Positions 42,190-49,592 of a stretch of 64,000 nucleotides of DNA are shown one piece after another. Every line of letters begins with the position of its first letter. Positions within the stretch are counted from its first letter, which is position 1. The position numbers and the translations under genes were made by a program. The stretch lies in assembly GCF_035946055.1 (NCBI RefSeq), contig NZ_CP108364.1, positions 6,634,001-6,698,000 on the forward strand. Direction: 5' to 3'. The notes below the pieces were generated by a model. The model saw only the letters and a program-made list of their open reading frames with translations. It was not told where the DNA came from and searched no databases. The stretch is from Streptomyces sp. NBC_01341 (GTDB taxonomy: Bacteria > Actinomycetota > Actinomycetes > Streptomycetales > Streptomycetaceae).

Positions 42190-43845
42190 TCAGCTCGCCG
42201 CCCTCCGGCGGCCCTTCGCCGCCGCGACGAGTTCGGAAGTCGTCGCAAGTTTCAGCCTGGGGCGTCCGTCCCGGCGTCCCAGGGCCAGTTCGGTCCGCTC
42301 GATCCGCGCCAGGCCGCGGGCGTCCACGATCTCGCGGTTACGGCGCCGGGCAAGCCGCTGGAAGGCCTTCGCCCCGTGTTCCGGTGGGGCCAGTGTGCCC
42401 CCGACGGCGTCCTCCAGCAGGGCGCCGACCGTCTCGGCGGCGCACGTCCTGTTGGCGCCGATGCCACCCGAAGGGCCGCGCTTGATCCATCCCACGACGT
42501 ACGTCCCCGGTCGGTCCGTCACCCTGCCCGCCACATGCGGAACGGTGCCGCTCGCCTCGTCGAACGGCAGGCCTGCGAGCGCGACCCCGCGCTGGCCGAC
42601 GGCACTCAGCAGCATTCCGGCCGGGATCTCCCGGGCCCCCATGCCGCTCCTGGCCTCCGTGACCCGCACACCGGTGACGGTGCCGTCGCCCAGTGCCTCC
42701 AGCGGCGAGGAGTGGAAGCGGAACACGATGCGACGCCCCGCGGACGGCGGGAGCGACCAGTCCACCCGCTCGCGCGCGACACCGGTCAGCAGCGCGGCCC
42801 GTTCCCCGGGAGGGGCCGCATCGATCGCGGCACCCACCCTCGGGTCGTGGTCGTCCACGACCAGGTCCACGCCCGGCAGATGCTTCAGCGCGAGCAGCTC
42901 CGACCTCGTGTACGCCGCGTCCTCGGGACCGCGCCGCCCGAGCACCACCACCTCGCGCACGGCGCCGGCTCGCAGGGCGTGGAGTGCGTGGCCCGCGATG
43001 TCACCGGCGGCGAGGGCGGCGGGGTCCGAGACCAGGATCCTCGCCACGTCCAGGGCGACGTTTCCGTTGCCGGCCACGACGACCCGCTCCGCGGACAGGT
43101 CGATCGCGTCCGCGGCGACGTCCGGGTGGGCGTTGTACCAGGAGACGAACGTCGAGGCGCAGACGCTGCCGGGCAGGTCCTCGCCCGGTATCCCCAGCCG
43201 GCGGCCTGCCGGCGCGCCGACCGCGTAGATCACCGCGTCGTGGTGGGACGCCAGTTCCGCGGGGGTGATGTCCCGGCCGACCTCCAGGCCGAGGTGCATG
43301 CGTACCCGGGGGTGGGTGTGGAAGCGGGCGAAGGCGTCGCCGGCCTTCCGGGTCGGCCGGTGGTCGGGCGCCACGCCGTAGCGGATCAGGCCGCCCGCGA
43401 CGGGCAGCCGGTCGATCAGCGTCACTTCGGCACCCGTGTGCAGCAGCAGGTCCTCGGCGGCGTACATCCCCGCCGGTCCCGTGCCGACCACCGCGACCCG
43501 GAGCGGGCCGAAGTCCGACGGCAGACTGCGCTCGAAGGACGGCCCGCCCCACACGTGGAAGTTCGGCCCTCCGGGCGCCGCCGCCGGCTCACGGCCCGCG
43601 AAGTAGGCCGCGTTGAGGGGGCCGTACTCCCGCTGCGCGGCGGGCAGGGCATCCGTCGGGAAGACCGCGTCCACCGGGCAGGCGTCGGCGCAGGCGCCGC
43701 AGTCGATACAGGACTTCGGGTCGATGTACAGCATCTCCGTCCGGCCGAAGTCGGCTTCGTCCGGCGTCGGATGGATGCAGTTCACGGGGCACACCGAGAC
43801 ACAGGTGGCGTCGCTGCAGCACGTCTGGGTGATGGCGTAGGTCAT
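42190..43845 (-). CDS. fprB: Ferredoxin-ferredoxin/NADP reductase fusion (FprB-type)
   Basis: This 551-residue fusion has a two-cluster 7Fe/8Fe ferredoxin domain at the N-terminus (CCSDATCVSVCPVNCIHPTP and CIDCGACADACPVDA, to about residue 60). An adrenodoxin-reductase-like flavoprotein follows, with FAD site VVGTGPAGMYAAE, NADP site GNGNVALDVAR and GWIKRGPSGGIGANR. This matches mycobacterial FprB. It passes electrons from NADPH to a ferredoxin or its own clusters. It starts 10 nt after the AurF-type oxygenase stop, so it is the likely electron donor to that diiron enzyme. Confidence 0.93.
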   Translation of the reverse strand: MTYAITQTCCSDATCVSVCPVNCIHPTPDEADFGRTEMLYIDPKSCIDCGACADACPVDAVFPTDALPAAQREYGPLNAAYFAGREPAAAPGGPNFHVWGGPSFERSLPSDFGPLRVAVVGTGPAGMYAAEDLLLHTGAEVTLIDRLPVAGGLIRYGVAPDHRPTRKAGDAFARFHTHPRVRMHLGLEVGRDITPAELASHHDAVIYAVGAPAGRRLGIPGEDLPGSVCASTFVSWYNAHPDVAADAIDLSAERVVVAGNGNVALDVARILVSDPAALAAGDIAGHALHALRAGAVREVVVLGRRGPEDAAYTRSELLALKHLPGVDLVVDDHDPRVGAAIDAAPPGERAALLTGVARERVDWSLPPSAGRRIVFRFHSSPLEALGDGTVTGVRVTEARSGMGAREIPAGMLLSAVGQRGVALAGLPFDEASGTVPHVAGRVTDRPGTYVVGWIKRGPSGGIGANRTCAAETVGALLEDAVGGTLAPPEHGAKAFQRLARRRNREIVDARGLARIERTELALGRRDGRPRLKLATTSELVAAAKGRRRAAS

Positions 43846-43854
43846 GTCGTCCGC

Positions 43855-44769
43855 TCAGATCAGGTGGGCACGCTTGTAGAACACCAGGGCGGGCTTGGTG
43901 AGCAGGCGGGCGGACGCCAGGAAGTCCATCAGTCCCGAACAGCTCGACCGCATCATCGACTTGTGGTGTTCGTTGGTCTTCGCCTCGCCGAGGGCGCGCT
44001 CCGGGTCGAGTCCCGCGTTGGCGTAGACGTCCTTGTTGACCATGCTCGTGACGATGACGTACGAGGCGATGGCGATGACCAGCGCATTGATACGGCGTCG
44101 CACGGGCCCCGCGCCGCTCAGGTGCTTGCGGGTCTCCGCGCGGGCGAACTTCATGTGGCGGGACTCCTCGACGACATGGATGTTGTTGATCGTGCGGACG
44201 AAGGGCACGACCCTCTCGTCCCGCATCCAGTCGCGCTGCATGACGTCGAGGACCTCCTCGGCGACGAGGATCGCCGCGTACGCCGCCTCGCCGAACGCGA
44301 GTGTCTTGAAGGCCCGTCCCAGCTCCACCGCGACACGGCGCGGACGGTAGGCGGGGGCGCCGAGCTTCTGCGCGCCGCGGGCGAACATGATCGAGTGCCG
44401 GCACTCCTCGGCTATCTCGGTCAGCGCCCACTGGACGTCCGTGCTCGTCGGGTCCTTCGCGTAGACGTCACGCAGGATCATCTGCTGCAGGATCATCTCG
44501 AACCAGATGCCGGTGCTCGCGACCGACGCGGCTTCCTGACGCGTGAGTTCCGTGCGCTGCGCCTGGGTCAGCTCCGCCCAGTAGGCGGTGCCGTACAGGG
44601 TGCTCCACTCCGGGCTCGCGCCGTGGTACGCCTTGTCCAGCGGGGTGTCCCAGTCGACCTCGGTGGCGGGGTCGTAGGCGAGCGTCGCCGCGGATTCGAG
44701 CAGACGGCGGGTGAGGTCGTTCTCGGGGGGCCGGTCCTGCGCGTCCGGCCGGACGGTGCTGCTTGCCAT
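43855..44769 (-). CDS. AurF-family diiron oxygenase
   Basis: This 304-residue helical protein has two EExxH-type iron ligand motifs, IAEECRHSIMFARG and VVEESRHMKFA, and further ligand-type acids in RQEAASVASTGIWFE and VAEEVLDVMQRDW. This is the AurF/p-aminobenzoate N-oxygenase ferritin-like fold. Members oxidise arylamines or other small molecules with O2; the substrate here is unknown. ATG 44769 follows GAGGAG. It is co-transcribed with the FprB-type reductase, which can supply electrons. Confidence 0.87.
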   Translation of the reverse strand: MASSTVRPDAQDRPPENDLTRRLLESAATLAYDPATEVDWDTPLDKAYHGASPEWSTLYGTAYWAELTQAQRTELTRQEAASVASTGIWFEMILQQMILRDVYAKDPTSTDVQWALTEIAEECRHSIMFARGAQKLGAPAYRPRRVAVELGRAFKTLAFGEAAYAAILVAEEVLDVMQRDWMRDERVVPFVRTINNIHVVEESRHMKFARAETRKHLSGAGPVRRRINALVIAIASYVIVTSMVNKDVYANAGLDPERALGEAKTNEHHKSMMRSSCSGLMDFLASARLLTKPALVFYKRAHLI

Positions 44770-45029
44770 GGTGCGGCTCCTCGGTTCGTCAGCGATGTTC
44801 CTTGGCGCTGTCACAGCGTGGTCGGGGGACGGGCCGTCATGTGCCGTACCCGGGTGGAGGCATGGCGGCAGGGTCGGGCGAGGGGCTGGGCGCGGGCCTC
44901 GCCCGGCCGCCTTCCGTCCCGCTTGTTAGACGCAAGGTATAGCAAGGACTCCCGGCGGGCCTACCCCCCAGTAAGAAATGTGAGCGCATCACCGCCGCAT
45001 CTCCGGGCGGCGCGGCGTCCGTGGACCCG

Positions 45030-45917
45030 TCACGCGATTCCCGAACCGCGGGCCAGGAGCAGCGCGACATCCGCCGAGGCCACGACGACCGTCCCGGCCA
45101 GCGCGGCCTTGCGCCGGGTCCCGTCGCGGCGCGGAGCGGCTCCCGCGGCCGTCGCCACCGTCCCGCAGAGCGCGACGGCCGCGAGTGCGACGACGCTCGG
45201 CCCTCCAGGGCCGCCAGGAGGGCCGAACACCAGCACCGCGGTGGCCGCGACGAGGGGCACGGGCAGCAGCAGCCTGCTGCGGACCGGCCCCCAGCGCTGG
45301 GGAAGGCCGCGGACGCCCGCCCTCAGATCGTCCTCGATGTCGGGCAGCACGTCGCCCAGGTGGGCCGCAACCCCCAGCAGAGCGCCCGCCGACACCACCC
45401 ACCAGGCGGGCGGGGCGCCGCCGGGCATGCTCAGGGTGACCAGGCAGGGAAGGGCGGCGAAGCCGATCGCGTAGGGAAGCCAGGACAGCGCCGTCGCCTT
45501 CAGTCTCAGGTTGTACGCCCAGGCCGCCGCCACCCCGGTCAGATGCGCCGCACCCGCCGCCACACCGCATGCGAGCGACAGCGCCACGCACAGGAGGAGG
45601 GCGGCGGACGCCGCTCCCCACACCGCCCTCCGGCTCACCGCCCCCTGGGCGACGGGCTTTCCAGGGCGGCGGGCGTCGGCGTCGCGCCGGGCGTCGAACG
45701 CGTCGTTGCACCAGCCCACGGAGAGCTGCCCGGCCAGCACCGCCGAGGCGACCAGCAGGCAACGGCTGCCGCTCAGACCGGAACTGACGGCCAGTACGGC
45801 GATCAGCGCGGTCACCGCGCAGGAGGGCCCCGGATGGCAGGACAGCAGAAGCCCCCGCGCTGCGCCCGGCGGACGCACGACGGTGGCGGACGCCGCTGCC
45901 CCGTCCGTGGTGTCCAC
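45030..45917 (-). CDS. UbiA-family prenyltransferase
   Basis: This 295-residue membrane protein has about eight or nine segments. The first prenyl-diphosphate motif is WCNDAFDARRDADARRPGKP (NDxxDxxxD, about residue 69) and the second is DVLPDIEDDLRAG (about 190). It attaches an isoprenoid chain to an aromatic or similar acceptor in the membrane. Divergent from the type III PKS gene 120 bp away, it may prenylate the PKS product, with the diphosphate made elsewhere (for example by the synthase at 13.7 kb). Confidence 0.88.
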   Translation of the reverse strand: MDTTDGAAASATVVRPPGAARGLLLSCHPGPSCAVTALIAVLAVSSGLSGSRCLLVASAVLAGQLSVGWCNDAFDARRDADARRPGKPVAQGAVSRRAVWGAASAALLLCVALSLACGVAAGAAHLTGVAAAWAYNLRLKATALSWLPYAIGFAALPCLVTLSMPGGAPPAWWVVSAGALLGVAAHLGDVLPDIEDDLRAGVRGLPQRWGPVRSRLLLPVPLVAATAVLVFGPPGGPGGPSVVALAAVALCGTVATAAGAAPRRDGTRRKAALAGTVVVASADVALLLARGSGIA

Positions 45918-46037
45918 CCGGTGATCCTAGACAGTCCGGGGTGCTACGAACACGGCTGCCACGAACCGCAATGTGCGTTGTTTTACCCCGGTATGCCGTC
46001 AGGATGTGGTCATGACCTTTCCGAAGCGGGGGCCGGC

Positions 46038-47096
46038 ATGACCCGGATCGTGGCCGTTCACGGGGTCCTGCCGCCGTACCGCCACACCCAGCGGGAGGTC
46101 ACCGACATGACGGCGCGTACCTGTCTGCCCCCGGGGGCGGACAGGCGCCTGCTCGACCGCATCCACGCGAACGCGGGAGTGCGCACCAGGAACACCGTGC
46201 TGCCCCTGGAGCGCTACGCCGGCCTGGACGGTTTCGGGGCGGCGAACGACGTGTTCATCGGCGCCGCCGTCGAGCTGGGAGCAGAGGCGATCCGGGGTGC
46301 GCTGCGCAAGGCGGGGCTGCGTCCCGCCGACGTGGACCTCCTCATGTTCACCTCCGTCACCGGGATCGCGGCCCCCTCCGTCGACGCACGGCTCGTCGGG
46401 CGCCTCGGCCTGCGGCCCGACGTGAAGCGGCTCCCCGTCTTCGGGCTCGGCTGTGTCGCAGGGGCCGCAGGGGTCGCCCGGCTGCACGACTACCTGCTCG
46501 GCCGGCCGGGGCAGGTGGCCGTGCTCCTCTCGGTCGAGCTCTGCTCCCTCACCTTCCAGCGGGACGACCCGTCGCCCGCCAACCTGGTCGCCACAGGACT
46601 GTTCGGGGACGGTGCGGCGGCCGCGGTCCTCGTCGGCGGCGACCACGCGGCTCCCGCGGACGGACCCGAGGTGCTGGACACCCGCAGCCGCCTCTACCCG
46701 GACACCGGCCACATCATGGGGTGGGACATCCGCGAGTCCGGCTTCACCGTCGTGCTGGACCCCGCCGTCCCCGACGTCGTACGCCGCTATCTCGCCGAGG
46801 ACGTCGGCGCCTTCCTGGAGCAGCACGGGCTGAAACCGAAGGACATCGCCCGCTGGGTCTGCCACCCCGGAGGCCCCAAGGTCCTGGAGGCGGTCACCGA
46901 GGCGCTGTCCCTGCCCGAGGGGGCCCTGGACGTCACCCGTCGTGCGCTGGCCGAGACCGGCAACCTCTCGTCGTCATCGGTCCTGCACGTCCTGCGCGAC
47001 ACCATGGAACAGCGCAGGCCCGAGCCCGGTTCGCCCGGGCTGCTGCTGGCCATGGGCCCCGGCTTCTGCTGCGAACTGGTGCTGCTGCGCTGGTAG
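46038..47096 (+). CDS. Type III polyketide synthase (SrsA-like)
   Basis: This 352-residue chalcone-synthase-fold enzyme has the full triad Cys139 (VFGLGCVAGAAG), His276 (VCHPGGPKVLEA) and Asn309 (ETGNLSSSSVL). It condenses malonyl-CoA type extenders on an acyl starter. The gene order with an ICMT-like methyltransferase and an FAD hydroxylase downstream matches the srsABC cassette of S. griseus that makes alkylresorcinol/alkylquinone phenolic lipids. ATG 46038 follows a GGGGG stretch. The acyl starter cannot be predicted from sequence here. Confidence 0.93.
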   Translation: MTRIVAVHGVLPPYRHTQREVTDMTARTCLPPGADRRLLDRIHANAGVRTRNTVLPLERYAGLDGFGAANDVFIGAAVELGAEAIRGALRKAGLRPADVDLLMFTSVTGIAAPSVDARLVGRLGLRPDVKRLPVFGLGCVAGAAGVARLHDYLLGRPGQVAVLLSVELCSLTFQRDDPSPANLVATGLFGDGAAAAVLVGGDHAAPADGPEVLDTRSRLYPDTGHIMGWDIRESGFTVVLDPAVPDVVRRYLAEDVGAFLEQHGLKPKDIARWVCHPGGPKVLEAVTEALSLPEGALDVTRRALAETGNLSSSSVLHVLRDTMEQRRPEPGSPGLLLAMGPGFCCELVLLRW

Positions 47097-47109
47097 TCCG
47101 GAGGGACAC

Positions 47110-47637
47110 ATGATCTGGTACACGGCCCTGGTGGCGGCCGTCGCGGCCGAACGCCTCGCCGAGCTGGGGCTCGCCCTGCGCAACGCGCGCTGGAGCCTCG
47201 CGCGGGGCGGCACGGAAGCCGGTCGCGGCCACTACCCGGCGATGGTCGCCCTCCACACCGGGCTGCTCGCCGCCTGCCTCGCAGAGACCTGGCGGGCGGA
47301 CCGCGCCTTCGTCCCGTGGCTCGGCTGGACCATGGTGGCGGTGGTGGCCGCCGCGCAGGGGCTGCGCTGGTGGTGCATCCGCACGCTGGGCCGGCGCTGG
47401 AACACCCGGGTCATCGTCGTCCCCGGTCTCCCGCTGGTGACGGACGGGCCCTACCGGCTGCTCCGCCACCCCAACTACGTGGCGGTCGCGGCCGAAGGGG
47501 CCGCCCTGCCACTGGTGCACGGCGCCTGGGTGACCGCCGTCCTGTTCACCGTGCTCAACGCGGCCCTCATGGCCGTACGCATCCGGTGCGAGGACGACGC
47601 CCTCGCGCGCCTCGCGGAAGCCGGGGTGCGCGCGTGA
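47110..47637 (+). CDS. Isoprenylcysteine carboxyl methyltransferase-family membrane enzyme (SrsB-like)
   Basis: This 175-residue integral membrane methyltransferase has four or five segments, with the ICMT SAM-site motifs TDGPYRLLRHPNYVAVAAEG and a C-terminal RIRCEDDALARL. In phenolic-lipid cassettes such enzymes O-methylate the resorcinol made by the type III PKS. GGAGGG precedes the ATG. It is 13 nt after the PKS stop and overlaps the next gene by four bases. Confidence 0.9.
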   Translation: MIWYTALVAAVAAERLAELGLALRNARWSLARGGTEAGRGHYPAMVALHTGLLAACLAETWRADRAFVPWLGWTMVAVVAAAQGLRWWCIRTLGRRWNTRVIVVPGLPLVTDGPYRLLRHPNYVAVAAEGAALPLVHGAWVTAVLFTVLNAALMAVRIRCEDDALARLAEAGVRA

Positions 47638-48647
47638 TCGACATCCTGGTCGCGGGCGGCGGACCGGCCGGTCTCGCGGCCGCCATCCGGGCGGCGGCGG
47701 CCGGCCTGGAGGCCGTGGTGGTGGAGCCCCGCGCCGTACCCGTGGACAAGGCCTGCGGCGAGGGCATCATGCCCAGCGGGGTGGCGGCCCTGAAGGCGCT
47801 GGGAGTCACCCCTGCCGGCCGGGAACTCCGGGGGATCCGGTACGTCCAGGGCGCCCGGCGCGCCGAGGCGCGCTTCCGCGGGAGCTCCGGGCTCGGCGTG
47901 CGGCGGACCGCACTGCACCTCGCGCTGCACCGCCGCGCGGCGGAGCTCGGGGTGCGTTTCGTCGCCGGCCGGGTGGACGGGGTGCGACAGGGGGAGGACC
48001 GCGTCACGGCGGCCGGCCTGACGGCCCGCTGGCTGATCGCCGCCGACGGACTCCACTCGCCCACGCGCCGCGCACTCGGACTCGAACGCGCCCCCGCCCC
48101 ACCACGCCGGTACGGACTGCGCCGCCACTACCGGGTCGCGCCCTGGACCGACTTCGTCGAGGTGCACTGGTCCCCGCACGGCGAGGCGTACGTGACCCCC
48201 GTCGGAGACGGACTGGTCGGGGTCGCCGTGCTCAGCGGTCGACGCCGCTCCCACGAGGATCACCTCGACGCGTTCCCCGCACTGGCCCGTGCGCTGCGCG
48301 GACTGGAGGACGGCGCCGTGCGCGGCGCGGGCCCTCTGCGCCGGACCGTCAGCACGCCGGGAGCGGGCCGGGTCCTGCTCGTCGGTGACGCGGCCGGGTA
48401 CGTCGACGCCCTCACCGGTGAGGGCGTCGCCCTCGCGGCGGCGACCGCCTCGGCGGCGGTGGACTGCCTCGTCGCGGGCCGGCCCGACGCGTACCCCGCA
48501 CAGTGGGCCCGGCTGACCCGCCGTCATCGCCTGCTCACCCGGGCGCTGGTGGGTCTGGCGCGCCGCCCGGTCACCGCCCGGATGATCGTGCCCGCCGCCC
48601 AGCGCCTGCCCCCGCTCTTCGGCGCCGCCGTGCGCGCGCTGCAGTGA
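47634..48647 (+). CDS. FAD-dependent hydroxylase/oxidoreductase (SrsC-like)
   Basis: This 337-residue flavoprotein monooxygenase-like enzyme has a GxGxxG FAD site, VAGGGPAGLAAAIRAA, a conserved KACGEGIMPSG, the middle ADGLHSPTRRALG (DG motif) and VLLVGDAAGYVDALTGEG (GD motif). It would hydroxylate the aromatic ring of the polyketide, giving a quinone-type lipid. The geranylgeranyl-reductase-like features (DALTGEG) leave an alternative role in reducing a prenyl chain, which fits the UbiA neighbour. GTG 47634 overlaps the previous stop. Confidence 0.85.
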   Translation: MIDILVAGGGPAGLAAAIRAAAAGLEAVVVEPRAVPVDKACGEGIMPSGVAALKALGVTPAGRELRGIRYVQGARRAEARFRGSSGLGVRRTALHLALHRRAAELGVRFVAGRVDGVRQGEDRVTAAGLTARWLIAADGLHSPTRRALGLERAPAPPRRYGLRRHYRVAPWTDFVEVHWSPHGEAYVTPVGDGLVGVAVLSGRRRSHEDHLDAFPALARALRGLEDGAVRGAGPLRRTVSTPGAGRVLLVGDAAGYVDALTGEGVALAAATASAAVDCLVAGRPDAYPAQWARLTRRHRLLTRALVGLARRPVTARMIVPAAQRLPPLFGAAVRALQ

Positions 48648-48724
48648 GGCGTTCGCCGGGCGCGCCGTCCGGGTCGTCGCTGCCGCCGCCGCGCACACCG
48701 CGACGGCTCTGCCATTCTGGGTGG

Positions 48725-49471
48725 GTGCCGCCCACCTCCCGTACCCCGCAGGCCGTCACCCCCGATCCGCCGGACCCGGCCATGAGACCGCTGATGACGC
48801 AGTCCTGGCTGGACCTCGCGTTCCTGCACTGGGCCGCCGACCCGGCCGACGTGGCGCCGCTGCTCCCCGCGGGGACCGAACCGGACACCCTGGACGGCGT
48901 CACCTACGTCGGACTGGTCGCCTTCCGCATGTACCGCGTCGGATGGCTGCGTCTGCCCGGCATCCCCTACCTCGGCACCTTCCCCGAGACCAACGTCCGG
49001 CTCTACTCGCGGGACGCGCATGGCCGGCGCGGGGTGGTCTTCCGCTCGCTCGACGCCTCGCGCCTGATCCCCGTGGCCGTCGCCCGTGCCACGTTCCGGC
49101 TCCCGTACGTCTGGTCCCGCATGGCGATCCGGCGCGAGGGCGACACACTCACCTACACCAGCAGGCGGCTGGCCCCCGGCCCCCGGGGCGCCCACAGCCG
49201 GATCGTCCTGCGCACCGGCGATCGCATCCGCACCCCCAGCGCACTCGAACACTTCGTGACGGCACGCTGGGGCATGCACAGCACCTTCCACGGACGCACG
49301 ATGTACCTCCCGAACGCCCATCCCCGCTGGCCTCTGCACCGTGCGCACCTCGTCGCGTGCGACGAGGACCTCGTGGCGGCCGCAGGACTTCCCGCACCGG
49401 CCGGGCAGCCGCAGAGCGTGCTGTACTCGCCCGGCGTCCCGGTGCGCTTCGGGCGCCCGGCCCGTCCGTAG
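48725..49471 (+). CDS. DUF2071 (YqjF-like) protein
   Basis: This 248-residue soluble protein has family features including LAFLHWAADPADVAPLLPAG, TYVGLVAFRMYRVGW, FPETNVRLYSRDAHGRRGV and a C-terminal SVLYSPGVPVRFG. DUF2071 proteins have no firm function; the fold resembles acetoacetate decarboxylase. GTG 48725 is a reasonable start; an in-frame ATG at 48782 also fits. It follows the PKS cassette on the same strand after 77 nt, so it may belong to it. Confidence 0.82.
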   Translation: MPPTSRTPQAVTPDPPDPAMRPLMTQSWLDLAFLHWAADPADVAPLLPAGTEPDTLDGVTYVGLVAFRMYRVGWLRLPGIPYLGTFPETNVRLYSRDAHGRRGVVFRSLDASRLIPVAVARATFRLPYVWSRMAIRREGDTLTYTSRRLAPGPRGAHSRIVLRTGDRIRTPSALEHFVTARWGMHSTFHGRTMYLPNAHPRWPLHRAHLVACDEDLVAAAGLPAPAGQPQSVLYSPGVPVRFGRPARP

Positions 49472-49592
49472 CGGACGCCGATGGTCCGACCGTGGCCCGC
49501 GGGCGCCGTCCACGGCATGTCGCCGTCCCGGCCGCCCGGGCCCCTTCTACTCTCGCCGCCACGGCACAGGAAGACGAAGGGGCGGGAGCGGC

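Noticed and set aside
42070..45474. 1134-codon open frame on the plus strand
   Set aside because: It is antisense to fprB, AurF and UbiA genes, with no domains and a charge-rich repetitive composition.
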